A stretch of DNA of 64,000 bases from Vibrio hepatarius (GCF_001274785.1 NZ_LHPI01000001.1:372001-436000), one strand, 5' to 3'. Counted from the stretch's first letter, positions 17,591 to 28,773 are shown. Notes: a model not told the origin generated them from the sequence alone. Numbers and translations: made by a program.

Positions 17591-17751
17591 TAATCAATTT
17601 AATTCTATATCCTGGTGGTCTTTAAATAACCAATTCATTGGTATATTATCCATCCGAAAATAAAACCCCAATCAATAATTCGCACCTCGTCAATCCTTGT
17701 CGAAGTCTTTTTGCAGTTAATAACAACCTATTTACAGTGGGATAACTCAGT

Positions 17752-20700
17752 TTGTTTAATCAGTTTTCTTCTAGATTTTATACATTATTAACTTTGTTTC
17801 TGCTGGCTTTCTCAGCTCGCGCATTGGCAGCAGATATTGACGTTAGTGTTTCGCCTGTTGAAGCGATTTACGAAAACGGCAAAGTTGTCGAGTATGAAGT
17901 TTCGGTAAAAAACAATACAGCGAAAAGGATAAAAAATGTCGCTGTGCAATATTTGGTATGGGACACCTTATCTTCGACAGAATCAGGCAATGCCAAAGCA
18001 TTTACAAGCCTGACGACGACCGCTTCTTTTACCTATGCATCAGAACCGGGTACGTATGCCAGCACGAACGACAATCTCGATGTGATGGATGCGGAACTGT
18101 TTCCGTATGGTTTAATTGTCTATCGCATGCAGGCAAAGGTGAGTGACGATATTACTGGCGCTATAACGCTACCTAACGCCAAAGTAAGCCTTGATGTTGA
18201 CGGTGATGGCACTCCAGAGCAGTTTGAATCGCCGCAGGCCACCGTGTTCAATCCGGCCCCTTATCAGTACAGCTTGAGTTTGTCAGTCGATAAACCGGAG
18301 TACGTTGTTGGCCAAACCTTAACTTACACGTTAACCGCGACCAATACGGGTGAATACGCCGTGCAAGGTCTCGACATTACACAGGCGTTTAAATCGCTTG
18401 CTGTTGAGAATATCGCAGGTGCGTCGGTTAGCCCGTTTAGCTCTGTATCGATTAGCGGTAAAGAATCGGGCAGCGACAGTGAATTAGGCACGTTTGCCAC
18501 CAATGACAACCTTAACGTCATGGACGCAAAGATCGATGTGGGTGGATCGTTGACTTACACCATTCTCGCAACGGTTGCTGATGACTTGGTAGGTGACATT
18601 GTCACGTCCGCAAGTTCGACGACCAAAGATGGCTTGGTTGTCAGTGAAGAACGTACTACTCCTCCAGCAAAAGCAGAAGTCAGTATCACGCACTCGGTCA
18701 ACAAAACCTCTGCGTACTTAGTCGGTGAACAGCGCGTATTTAATATTGAGGTGAAGAATACTGGTGCTGGCGTAGCCCATGACTTTAACGTTAAACACAA
18801 TATTGATAGCGTGATAGCGACGCTTGGCCTAGGCAACAATCTGCAAGCTGAACACAATCACACCGACGTAACGGGCAACCCGTTTGCGACTTGGGCGATT
18901 CGTGTCACCAATATTGGCACCAACTCTCACTCGTCATTCAATGACGCCGGAACTCAAAGCGATGTAGCGTTTGACGACACCATCTCGCTGTATCCGAATG
19001 AATCCATCAGCTATGAAATTGCCGCTGACATTTCGCCAGTCGCGATTGGTGACATTCAAGGTCTGAACGCGTCACTCTATGACGAGCATGGTGATTTTAT
19101 TCAAGATGCTCAGGTTAGCTCGGTAATGATTGCCGAGCGCGTTTTAGACGTCGATGATTCTGAAATCTCAATCAAAAAGACGACTAGCGCCTCTCAATAT
19201 GTTCCGGGTCAAACGGTCGAATACGACATTACCGTTTCGAACAGCTCGTCTAAATATTTTGCTAACAACCTGAAAGTGGTTGATGACCTAACCTGTGTCA
19301 CCACAGACCAAGCTGCCGGTGCTGGGGTAGGGCAGGCGTTTAAACGCTGGAAGTTAGAACCCGCGAGCAGCGAGGATGATCAGGGTACAGACCCAGGCAG
19401 TTACAACTATGGCGCGTGGACGACATCGCCAATCACCGTATCGCCAGACATTGCCCCGGGTAAAACGGTTCAATACAAACTGACGGCAGAAGTGAATGAT
19501 TCAAGCGTTGGCTTGATCTTAGATGATGCCGCTTGTAGCGATAACGTGAGTGAAGATGGCTCTGGTGTGCAGATGCCAGACGACAACCTACGCGCAAGTA
19601 AAGACGTAGATAGCCGTTATTACTCGGCGGGTGACACGCTGACTTACACCATACGTATCGATAACGATGGTGATGGTTTTGCCAATATGGTTCCGGTTGT
19701 TGACGAGATCTCAGTTCTTGAAACCGTTAGCACAACAGGCAAACTTATTCCTGCATTCTTAAGCTGGGAAATCACAGCAGAGGCATACCGTTCTGATGGT
19801 TCGGCAGCGACATCGACCGACACCGGTATATCGGGCACGCTGACTAATCCCGACGATTTGAATGTACTGGCGACGCTAGAGCCGCACTCGTACATTATCT
19901 ACACAATCAAAGCAAAGACTCATCCGCTGGCAAATGGTCATATCCAGAACAGTGTAACGGTTGATGGGACGGTTTACGCAGACCGTGGTTCTGACCCTCG
20001 TGATTTCTCGCTGCAAATGTCTAAAGCGGTGAAAACCAATAATGATTCAAGCTTTCACGGTGAGTACACCAGTTACGCGAAGCTAGAAACTGAAGTCACT
20101 TACCAAGTTCGAGTGAAAAACCCGAAAGGGAACGGTTATGCGACGAATGTACGCGTTGTTGACGAAATCTCTAGCATCCAAGCCAAGCTACTAGAGCCAG
20201 ATACTGCAACTAAGCAAGCGTTCTCGTCTTGGACAATCAGTGCTGAGATTGTTTCCGACAACCCATTGCTTAATGGCAACAAACTGTATACTGATGTGGG
20301 TACTTTTGAGGACAACAAAGATCTCGATACTGTCGCGCAAATCCCGCCAAACGTAGAAATCATCTACACCATCGTTGCGCAGATTGACCGCAGCAACGGT
20401 GATGAAATCATCTATGGCGAAATCAAAAATACCGCGAGAATTGAAACGCCTGATTCAGATTCACAATCACAATTGTCTGATACCGCATTGGTGAAACCCA
20501 AAACACCCGATGTGGTGGTGGTGAAAACGACTTACGACGATAACTTTGTCCCAGGCGAGTGGGTCGACTTTCAGGTTTCGGTATTTAACCGAGGTGCGGG
20601 TTATGCCAATGAAGTCGCGGTAAACGATGACATCATTGGGATGAGCGCCTTTTCGGAATGGACGATTACGTCTGCGACGGACGACAACAACTCGCCATTT

Positions 20701-23700
20701 AAAACGGGCAGTTACGCGGGTAGCAAGTCAAACTACCCGGATAACGGCAATATCAATACCAAGGTGGATATTGACCCACAAACCGCACAAGGCTTTGGTT
20801 ACATTACTTACACCATTCACGGTTTAGTGCGTAGCGACTACGACAAAGAAGAGATTTCTAACACGGTTGATATTCGCGACCCAGCGACAGGGCTCAACCA
20901 GTCTGCCTCCGCCGAGATCGGTGACAGCGGCGAAGAGAAGCTTAATGTATCGATCGTAAAAACCGCCGATAAGACGCTGTTTGTGCCGGGCGAAGATGTG
21001 ATCTACAGCATTTATGTGCAAAACAACAGTGCCAACACGGCAGACGAACTGAAGCTGGTTGACCGCCTAACCGAAATTAAAGCGGTGCTCGCCAACGACA
21101 AAGACAAGCAATACCCAGATTATTACGACCAATCTCCGTTTGAGTATTGGGAGTTTGACTACGGAGATGGCGCAGGTTGGCAAGGGCAAACAACGGAAGA
21201 TCTGGTTTACCCACCGGGTTCGGACAGTACCAGTTTCTCTTTAGCTCCGGGTGAAACACGCGAGTTTAAGATCCGAGCGCGTATTAAAGACAACGTCGTG
21301 GGCTCTTTGAATGCATCGGATTCGTTCGACAACATCCTCGCTAACGATGCGTATATCTACCGTGACTTCAAAGAAGTGACTCAACAAAGCCACGTTTCTC
21401 ACCATGAGATGAGAAGAATCAGCAGTGGCGGCAATACTACGCGCGAACTTCTGGTCAATGGCGTTAGCAGCCGTTACTACGCGCCGGGCGATACCTTGAC
21501 TTATAAAGTCAAAGTCAGCTCGCAGACGGGTTACTACAACAACCACAAAGTGTCTGAGAACATCAAAGACGTTGATGTATTGCTGCTTGATGGCAGCAAA
21601 GCGAATCCGTTTGAAGACGTGTTCAGCGTCGCGGTAGAAAAAGAAGACAGCAACGGCGGCGATGGAACGACCGACGGTACGCTCGATGGGGTGGTCAAAG
21701 ACAACGAAAATATCAACACCACTATTGACGTTGCGGGTGATGACTATGTGCTTTACACCGTGGAAGGTGTTGTACGTGAAGACGCGGTGGGTAACATCAC
21801 CATTGGCGGTATTACGGTAGAACCGTACGATTACCACTTAGTTTTCAGCAAAACCGTTGAGCAGAAAAACTATCAACCAGGATCTCCGTTGACGTACCAC
21901 TTAACGATAGAAAACGACGGTAAAGGTTCGGCGTACAACATCCCAATCATTGATGAGCTTTCAACGATTGAGGTTGGCTTACTGGATGGTACACAAGGCC
22001 CTGCGTTCCCTGATGGCTGGACGATAGTTCCAAACGTTGTCGGTGGCAATCCGGCTGCAGAAGTTGATCTCGATGGCACTATCGCTGACAACAAAGATAT
22101 CTTCACTCACATCTCGGTTCCTGCTGGTGAAACCATTGATTACACCGTGACCGCGACCGTGAATAAGAACGCGGTGGGTGAGATCCTTAACTTACTCAGA
22201 GTGGATGGCGATACCGTCAGTGCGCAGTCGAAAGCGGATACCAAAAAGTACGACTTCTCTAAACACGTGACTAAGATTTTCGACACGGATGGTACAACGG
22301 AACTCACTGGTGGTTATACGCCGGGCGGTTATATCCAGTACGAGATCTTGTTGAAAAACCTAAACAATGTGCACCTTAAAGGAGTACCCGTTGTCGATGA
22401 TATTCGTGGTATCACCACCGACTATTTTGACGGCACAATTGGTGCTGCGTTTGATTCGTGGCAAATCACTACCGAGGTAGATAGCAGTGGGCTGTCTGAC
22501 GCGGGTTCAGTGGCCGACAACGACAACATCAATACCAGCTTTAACCTTGCAGGTAACAGCTTTGCCGATGGTGGTACTTACGTTAAATACACCATCAAAG
22601 CCAAGATTTCTGAAAAAGCCGTTGGTCCAATCAAAAACGTCGCCAAGGTGAACGACAAACATACGCTGACGTCTGAACGTGTTGATATGTTGGCGGCTGA
22701 GCTAACCAAATCCCACGTGGCGTACACCGATAGCTCGTTTGCAACCAAGAAGGCCACTTACAACCACGAGCCGGATGGTGAAAAAGTGGTGTACCGCCTG
22801 CGTTTAGAAAACAAGGGTAAAGGTACTGAGTATGGCGCGTCACTAAAAGAGCAGTTCTCTAAGATTGTTTCACGCCTTGCCCAAGACGCAGCGGGTGAGG
22901 TGGACGATCAGCAAGGTGCCACGTTTGACACCTTCGGCTGGAACGTCAAAGTGACCAAATCGGACGAGTTGGTGACAGACATTGCGGGCTATGCTGGTGG
23001 CGCAAACAGCGACATTGATATTGCGACCTTGTCTCTAGCCGCTGGTGGCTGGGTTGAGTTTGTGGTTGAAACACAAATTCGTCCAGACGCACTGGGTGAT
23101 GTGGTCGCTAAGCCGTACTACAACGGCAGCGTATTCCAAACGTCGACCATCAAACCTGATGCCGACGAGCTTGAAGTGGTCAAGACCATCGTCTCTATCG
23201 GTGGCCGTCCTTATTCATCTGGCGACAGCTACAAACCGGGCGAAGAAGTAATTTACAACTTCAACGTCAATAACAAAGCCAAAGTATGGGCTGACCAAAC
23301 AGAGATTCGCGATATCGTTTCTGATATTACGGTTGAAGTGTTGGGCGGGGCGACAGAGCAAGCGTTCGACACATTCTCTATCACCAATACCACGACGGTA
23401 GGTTTAGGCCTGGGCGTTGATACCTATTTACCGCCTTACGATGCGAATGATGACCTAAGCTTGATGGTTGATATTGCGCCGTCAGAAGAAATCCACTTTG
23501 TGATCAAAGGGACGATTCGTGATGATGCACTAGGTGTTATTGATGCGAACCACGCATTGGGTGGTAGCCACAGCGTATCGACACCAACTATTCCGCCAAT
23601 CGCGCCACAACTTGAATTTGAAAAGCTGGTGACCAACACCACAGCAGACGGGGGAAGTTGTACCTTCCCATCCAGTACTGGTGAGAACTGTGAGTACAAC

Positions 23701-26700
23701 CCTGGTGGTTTAGTTAGCTACCAAGTGACGGTCAAAAACACCGGTGAAAGTATTGCCAATGATGTTGCAGTCATCGATGAACTCAGCAAGATAAAAACTT
23801 CGACAGGCAGCGATGCGTTCAGCAGTTTCTCAACCACAGTGCTAGAGCAGCCAAGTGCAGACCGTTTTGACATTAACGGTAACTACGCAGGTTCTGTGCC
23901 GTTGAATGCAACCATCGACTTAATGCCGGGCGACCGCGTGGTGTTTGGCTTACAAGGCACAGTGGATGACGATGCGACAGGAACCATTACCAACGTTGCT
24001 CAAGTGGGCGATGAACTGACTAATGACGTCATTCTAGACCAAGGTGAAGCGGAAATTTTGGCGATGAAGTCGACCGATACTCCGACTTACGTACCGGGTG
24101 GTGAAGTACGCTTTACTATGTTGATCGCCAACACTGCTGACTCGAACGCCGATGTTCACGTTGAAGACGCGATTTCAAAATTCATGGTTGAAACTGCAGA
24201 TGGCAGCATGCAGACAGCGTTGAAGTCTTGGACAACAACGGCAAGCTTTATCTCAAACGTTGGAGCAATGCACAACGATGCAAGCGCAATCCAGGCAAGT
24301 GGTGATATTGACGCGATCGTCAAATTAGGTGCGGCAGACGTTGAACCAACAGTGCTGAAAATCGATGTGGTTGGTCTAGTTCGTGATGATGCCGTGGGCA
24401 AGTTTGGCAACACATTGTATGTGGACTCGATTCAATACGATCTGCGTGAGCACTTTATCTATCCGCAACCGGGTCAACTCAACGTAACCAAAGAGGCGTC
24501 GATTTCGCCTGCTTTGTATGCTCCAGGTGATTCGATTGGCTTCGATATTGTGGTTGAAAACACTGGCAGTGGTTATCTGCAAAACGTTCTGATTGAAGAT
24601 CTCGCTTCTGATATCAAAGCGAGCGTGGTCGATGGAATGCTGCCTGGTCATGCGTTTGACTCATGGGATGCTTCAAAGAGCAGCCTCACTATCGTGCCAG
24701 CTTCTGCAAGTGAAACCGTCACCATTGAGCAAAGTGATTTCGATAGTGCGGATGGCTTTACTGGTAAGTACAACTTAGCACCGGGCGCGAAAATCGAGTT
24801 GCATCTAGAAGGCACGGTTAAAGGCAACGTGATTGGTGAGATCACCAACACGGTTAAAGTTAGTGCAGATGATCTCGACCCTGTTCATGACAGCGCGACT
24901 TACCAACCAATTGATGCGGAAGTAACGGTTTCGAAAGAAGTCGACAAGAGCATTTATCAGGCGCGAGATACGCTGACATACACCATCACCCTAACCAATA
25001 CCCAGCGCGTATGGGCAACCGATGTGTACGTGAAAGACCTTGTGAATGCCGTTGTTTCCGACACGATTTACGGTACGTCTATTTCTGTATTTGAAACCGG
25101 CAGTATCGAAATCAATGCCACCTCAAAAAATGGCACAACAACCTTACCTGCACTGAGTGGTGCATACATCGACAACCGTGTTGATATTGCACCAGAAGAT
25201 GTTGTGACCATAACGGTTAAAGGGACGTTAAAGCCAGAAATTATTGGTGAGGTACGCAACGTGGTTAGCGTTGAGTATGACGGTAAAACAGTTGAAGACG
25301 ATGCGATCAGCACACCGATGATTCCATCTATTGTGGTGACGAAAACACCGTATGAAGAGTACTACACACCGGGGACCCTAAACGGCTTTGTTATTCAAAT
25401 CACTAACCAAGACGCGGCCTTTGCGAGCGACATTAAGGTTAAAGATTTACTGAGTTCCATGATGGTGGAAACCGCTGACGGCGTTGATAGAAACGGTTTT
25501 AGCCGTTGGACTTACCGCTATGAAGCAAACAATCCGATGACCCAAGTGGATTCATTGTCGAAAAGCTGGAACAGCGATATCAACGACAAGGTAGACCTCG
25601 CACCAAACGACACCATCACTTACGTCATTGCGGGTGAGGTGGATGCAAAAGCGATTGGCGAAATTACTAATACCGTGAACGTTGAGTTTAACAGCAACGT
25701 TTACCAGCCAAGTGCGGTAATAAAGCCAAAGCCATCGGCGGTTACTTTGCAGAAAACGGCGGATCGAGAGTTCTATCAAGCGGGTCAACCAGCAACGTTT
25801 ACTATTACCGTGTCGAACGACGGCGAAGGTATCGCAGATGACGTCCATATTCAGGACATCATGAGCAACGTACTGGTCACGCTGGTAGATGGCACAACTG
25901 GCCCAGCATTTGAGTCTTGGACTATCACCACATCGAGTTCGAATGCAGCGACTACGCTGACTTCGGTTCCGTCTGGACAGAATCCAGATATCGATACTTA
26001 CGCGGATATTGCGCCACTGAGTAACGTGACTTTCACCATCAATGGGGTAGTAAACCGCTACGCGACAACAAACATCTACAACCAGGCGATTGTCGACTTA
26101 AGCGATTCAACTCAGTTGACCGCAGATGCAACGATTCTGAATCGTCCGATCTCACTGACCATCGAGAAGTTTGTTGGTGAGACGGGTACAAATACGCAAG
26201 AGCCGTATGAACCGGGTAAAGAATCGACTTTCCGAGTGGTGCTAGCCAACCAAAATGAGTCATTTGCGTCAGGTATTCAACTGCGTGACATGATTGATTC
26301 AATGACGGTAGAAACAACCAATGGTTTAGTCGAGCCGGTCTTTGATAGTTGGTCGGTAGAAGTGAATAAAGGCAATGAGCTGACTTCAATCTCACCAGAT
26401 CCAAGCGGCAGCAATCGCAATATTGATGCGGTGGTTCATCTTGCACCGAAGGATACATTGGAACTGGTGATCAAAGGTAAAGTGAATGATTACGCGATTG
26501 GTCAAATCGACAATAAAGCGTCGATGACGGTCAATACGGGTTACGCACAACATGCGTCTGCTATCGCAAGTCTATTGCCAGAGCCAGACAACGTCATCAT
26601 TACCAAAGTGGCGGATAACCCGATTTACACCGCGGGTGAGAAAGCGACGTTCCGCATCAAGCTGTTTAACGACAGTAAAGGTTTTGCCAACGATGTGATC

Positions 26701-28773
26701 TTAAAAGACATGATGTCGCGCATTAAGGTGCAGACTCGTCCGGATCTAACCACGGGCAACCGCGAAGTTGTGAACGCATTTACCGATTGGACTATTGACG
26801 TTAAGAGTAACGACAGCCGTTCGCAATTGGTTTCAGGTTCAATCTCAGCAAATAGCGACGTTGATGTAGCGATGGATATCGCACCGGGTGATACCGCCGA
26901 GTTTGTGATTACCGGTACGGTTGACCCGCGTGCAATGGGCGAGATCATTAATACCGCGCATAAGATTGATGAACCGCAAACAGGCGCGAAAAACGCGACC
27001 GTTGAAACCGTCAGCGCGATGATCACACCAAAGTCTGTCAGCTTTGTGATTGATAAAACCACCAGTAAAGGCGATGCAGCCGAGTACACCAATGATGACG
27101 ATGAATTGACTTACATTCTGCGTATCAGCAACGAAGGCTCTACTCTGGTGTCTGGCGCGCAGATGGTGGATGAAATCAGCAAACTCGCGGGTGCGAACGG
27201 CAATTCACTTTTCACCAGTTGGACGATGAAAATCGAAGAATGGCCAACGGGTACTGTGATTGGTGAATACAAAGACGTCGATCTGCAACTGCCTCAAGGC
27301 GGTCTATCACTCGATCTGCAACCATATATGGGTAACGGCTATGTGATCACCATTACTGGTGAAATCAACAAAGGTTTGGATGATGACATCACTAACACCT
27401 TCACCGTGACCGACCCTGCAACGGGTGTGAGTGCGTCAGACGATGTGACTATCCACGTGAAGAAGTTTGCTGATAACGAAGGCGACTTGTTTATCACCAA
27501 AGAAGCACTCAAGACCGGAGCGCAAGTTGGTGACGTGGTTGAGTATGAAGTGATCATCCAAAACAACAACGAGTCCGAGTTTAAGGGCGTTAAGCTGGTC
27601 GACCGTTACCCAGCGGGTTTTGCCTACGTAGCAGGGTCGACAGAAATGACCAACAGTGGTCCTGATGGTCAGTTTGACACCGCAGACGATGTTTACAGCA
27701 AAGAAGACCCAACTGTAACACGCAGCATGACGTTTAACGTTGGCGACATGCTGGCGTATGGCGGCGCAGAGAAGACCATCACCGAGAAAGTGCGCATTCG
27801 CTATCTGCTTCGCGTGACTGTCGGGGTGACGTTTGGCAAGTATGTGAATACCGCCGTTGCCATGACACCACCTGAAGGTCAGGTGAGTGGTGCCTTAGTC
27901 GCCAAATCTAATACCGCTACGGCAACGGTAGAGATTCTTCCTGACAAACTGTTCGATACCGCATCGATCATCGGCAAGGTGTTTGAAGACCACAACCGTG
28001 ATGGTTTCCAAGCTGACGCAACCGCGTTTGATGTTGTCGTTTCGGCGAAGATTCCAACGCACGACTACGTGCCTGGTTCAACCGTGGTGATTCGCAACGG
28101 GCGTGAAATGCCAGTGCAAGATATCGCGCCAAATGACTCTCGATGGTTTGGTAAACGCGTTCAAGATACAGAAGGCGCACATCTGAATTACCGTCACTCG
28201 TCGCAGCACAGTGCTAAGTCTGCCTTGGTTCAAGGTTTTGAAATCAGCAAGCTTTACGGCGTATCACGTAACCGCACCTTGCCAGACAGCAATAAGATGG
28301 TGTTCCAGTTCTCTACCAAGACTAATGCAGGTATCAGCCTGACCGTTGAGAGTAAAAGCGGAACCCGAGTACTGCTGCACAAAGATGGCAAAGTGACAAC
28401 CGAACACGTGGGTGATCGCAGCAAAGGACTGAGTGCAGAGAACCTTGATGTGACGCGTAACCTATACAAAGACGGTGACGAGTATCTATGGGAAATCGTA
28501 ATTGAGAACAAGGGTATCTATGAAGACGGTATCCCGGGGATTCGATTGCTGACGGTGGAAGGCATTGTTATTGAAACAGACCAGTACGGCCGTTACCACG
28601 TGCCGGATCAGTGGGTACTGGATAAGAAGGGCAAGAACTTCTTGGTGAAAGTTGACACCGACTCGTTGCCTACCGGAATGAAGGTCATCAGTGAGAACCC
28701 AAGGGTGCAGAGAATTTCACCGAACAAACTCACCAAATTTAACTTTAGCGTTGCAGTAGATGAGAAACAGTAA
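17752..28773 (+). CDS. giant exported repeat protein (DUF11-like repeats), putative surface fibre or adhesin
   Basis: A 3,673-residue protein starting at TTG 17752 with a signal peptide (residues 1-26, ending ALA). From about 28 to 3,240 it is made of roughly 22 divergent repeats of 130-165 residues. Each opens with a K-x-(6)-Y-x-PG-x-x-x-x-Y-x-I-x-V-x-N segment, then a V-x-D-x-(I/L)-S strand, an AF-x-SW-x-I segment and an IAPG-x-x-(V/I)-x-Y-x-I-x-G segment ending A-x-G-x-I-x-N. Residues 3,246-3,385 form a canonical DUF11 repeat, and 3,403-3,673 a C-terminal module with GKVFEDHNRDGFQ and DQYGRYHVP (from 3,610). DUF11 repeats are beta-sandwich, extracellular folds. There are no RTX nonapeptides and no sorting motif. 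Two bases separate its stop from the longest frame of the barrel gene downstream. Function is inferred. Confidence 0.8.
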   Translation: MFNQFSSRFYTLLTLFLLAFSARALAADIDVSVSPVEAIYENGKVVEYEVSVKNNTAKRIKNVAVQYLVWDTLSSTESGNAKAFTSLTTTASFTYASEPGTYASTNDNLDVMDAELFPYGLIVYRMQAKVSDDITGAITLPNAKVSLDVDGDGTPEQFESPQATVFNPAPYQYSLSLSVDKPEYVVGQTLTYTLTATNTGEYAVQGLDITQAFKSLAVENIAGASVSPFSSVSISGKESGSDSELGTFATNDNLNVMDAKIDVGGSLTYTILATVADDLVGDIVTSASSTTKDGLVVSEERTTPPAKAEVSITHSVNKTSAYLVGEQRVFNIEVKNTGAGVAHDFNVKHNIDSVIATLGLGNNLQAEHNHTDVTGNPFATWAIRVTNIGTNSHSSFNDAGTQSDVAFDDTISLYPNESISYEIAADISPVAIGDIQGLNASLYDEHGDFIQDAQVSSVMIAERVLDVDDSEISIKKTTSASQYVPGQTVEYDITVSNSSSKYFANNLKVVDDLTCVTTDQAAGAGVGQAFKRWKLEPASSEDDQGTDPGSYNYGAWTTSPITVSPDIAPGKTVQYKLTAEVNDSSVGLILDDAACSDNVSEDGSGVQMPDDNLRASKDVDSRYYSAGDTLTYTIRIDNDGDGFANMVPVVDEISVLETVSTTGKLIPAFLSWEITAEAYRSDGSAATSTDTGISGTLTNPDDLNVLATLEPHSYIIYTIKAKTHPLANGHIQNSVTVDGTVYADRGSDPRDFSLQMSKAVKTNNDSSFHGEYTSYAKLETEVTYQVRVKNPKGNGYATNVRVVDEISSIQAKLLEPDTATKQAFSSWTISAEIVSDNPLLNGNKLYTDVGTFEDNKDLDTVAQIPPNVEIIYTIVAQIDRSNGDEIIYGEIKNTARIETPDSDSQSQLSDTALVKPKTPDVVVVKTTYDDNFVPGEWVDFQVSVFNRGAGYANEVAVNDDIIGMSAFSEWTITSATDDNNSPFKTGSYAGSKSNYPDNGNINTKVDIDPQTAQGFGYITYTIHGLVRSDYDKEEISNTVDIRDPATGLNQSASAEIGDSGEEKLNVSIVKTADKTLFVPGEDVIYSIYVQNNSANTADELKLVDRLTEIKAVLANDKDKQYPDYYDQSPFEYWEFDYGDGAGWQGQTTEDLVYPPGSDSTSFSLAPGETREFKIRARIKDNVVGSLNASDSFDNILANDAYIYRDFKEVTQQSHVSHHEMRRISSGGNTTRELLVNGVSSRYYAPGDTLTYKVKVSSQTGYYNNHKVSENIKDVDVLLLDGSKANPFEDVFSVAVEKEDSNGGDGTTDGTLDGVVKDNENINTTIDVAGDDYVLYTVEGVVREDAVGNITIGGITVEPYDYHLVFSKTVEQKNYQPGSPLTYHLTIENDGKGSAYNIPIIDELSTIEVGLLDGTQGPAFPDGWTIVPNVVGGNPAAEVDLDGTIADNKDIFTHISVPAGETIDYTVTATVNKNAVGEILNLLRVDGDTVSAQSKADTKKYDFSKHVTKIFDTDGTTELTGGYTPGGYIQYEILLKNLNNVHLKGVPVVDDIRGITTDYFDGTIGAAFDSWQITTEVDSSGLSDAGSVADNDNINTSFNLAGNSFADGGTYVKYTIKAKISEKAVGPIKNVAKVNDKHTLTSERVDMLAAELTKSHVAYTDSSFATKKATYNHEPDGEKVVYRLRLENKGKGTEYGASLKEQFSKIVSRLAQDAAGEVDDQQGATFDTFGWNVKVTKSDELVTDIAGYAGGANSDIDIATLSLAAGGWVEFVVETQIRPDALGDVVAKPYYNGSVFQTSTIKPDADELEVVKTIVSIGGRPYSSGDSYKPGEEVIYNFNVNNKAKVWADQTEIRDIVSDITVEVLGGATEQAFDTFSITNTTTVGLGLGVDTYLPPYDANDDLSLMVDIAPSEEIHFVIKGTIRDDALGVIDANHALGGSHSVSTPTIPPIAPQLEFEKLVTNTTADGGSCTFPSSTGENCEYNPGGLVSYQVTVKNTGESIANDVAVIDELSKIKTSTGSDAFSSFSTTVLEQPSADRFDINGNYAGSVPLNATIDLMPGDRVVFGLQGTVDDDATGTITNVAQVGDELTNDVILDQGEAEILAMKSTDTPTYVPGGEVRFTMLIANTADSNADVHVEDAISKFMVETADGSMQTALKSWTTTASFISNVGAMHNDASAIQASGDIDAIVKLGAADVEPTVLKIDVVGLVRDDAVGKFGNTLYVDSIQYDLREHFIYPQPGQLNVTKEASISPALYAPGDSIGFDIVVENTGSGYLQNVLIEDLASDIKASVVDGMLPGHAFDSWDASKSSLTIVPASASETVTIEQSDFDSADGFTGKYNLAPGAKIELHLEGTVKGNVIGEITNTVKVSADDLDPVHDSATYQPIDAEVTVSKEVDKSIYQARDTLTYTITLTNTQRVWATDVYVKDLVNAVVSDTIYGTSISVFETGSIEINATSKNGTTTLPALSGAYIDNRVDIAPEDVVTITVKGTLKPEIIGEVRNVVSVEYDGKTVEDDAISTPMIPSIVVTKTPYEEYYTPGTLNGFVIQITNQDAAFASDIKVKDLLSSMMVETADGVDRNGFSRWTYRYEANNPMTQVDSLSKSWNSDINDKVDLAPNDTITYVIAGEVDAKAIGEITNTVNVEFNSNVYQPSAVIKPKPSAVTLQKTADREFYQAGQPATFTITVSNDGEGIADDVHIQDIMSNVLVTLVDGTTGPAFESWTITTSSSNAATTLTSVPSGQNPDIDTYADIAPLSNVTFTINGVVNRYATTNIYNQAIVDLSDSTQLTADATILNRPISLTIEKFVGETGTNTQEPYEPGKESTFRVVLANQNESFASGIQLRDMIDSMTVETTNGLVEPVFDSWSVEVNKGNELTSISPDPSGSNRNIDAVVHLAPKDTLELVIKGKVNDYAIGQIDNKASMTVNTGYAQHASAIASLLPEPDNVIITKVADNPIYTAGEKATFRIKLFNDSKGFANDVILKDMMSRIKVQTRPDLTTGNREVVNAFTDWTIDVKSNDSRSQLVSGSISANSDVDVAMDIAPGDTAEFVITGTVDPRAMGEIINTAHKIDEPQTGAKNATVETVSAMITPKSVSFVIDKTTSKGDAAEYTNDDDELTYILRISNEGSTLVSGAQMVDEISKLAGANGNSLFTSWTMKIEEWPTGTVIGEYKDVDLQLPQGGLSLDLQPYMGNGYVITITGEINKGLDDDITNTFTVTDPATGVSASDDVTIHVKKFADNEGDLFITKEALKTGAQVGDVVEYEVIIQNNNESEFKGVKLVDRYPAGFAYVAGSTEMTNSGPDGQFDTADDVYSKEDPTVTRSMTFNVGDMLAYGGAEKTITEKVRIRYLLRVTVGVTFGKYVNTAVAMTPPEGQVSGALVAKSNTATATVEILPDKLFDTASIIGKVFEDHNRDGFQADATAFDVVVSAKIPTHDYVPGSTVVIRNGREMPVQDIAPNDSRWFGKRVQDTEGAHLNYRHSSQHSAKSALVQGFEISKLYGVSRNRTLPDSNKMVFQFSTKTNAGISLTVESKSGTRVLLHKDGKVTTEHVGDRSKGLSAENLDVTRNLYKDGDEYLWEIVIENKGIYEDGIPGIRLLTVEGIVIETDQYGRYHVPDQWVLDKKGKNFLVKVDTDSLPTGMKVISENPRVQRISPNKLTKFNFSVAVDEKQ

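Noticed and set aside
21241..21837. A 198-codon frame opposite the giant gene, plus many other antisense frames across 17.7-32.4 kb
   Set aside because: The plus-strand frame is continuous with clear repeat structure. The antisense frames show no family pattern and follow from the codon composition of the real genes.
17752..28773. RTX adhesin or two-partner-secretion protein
   Set aside because: No glycine-rich calcium nonapeptides, no type I secretion genes, and no filamentous haemagglutinin TPS domain at the N-terminus.
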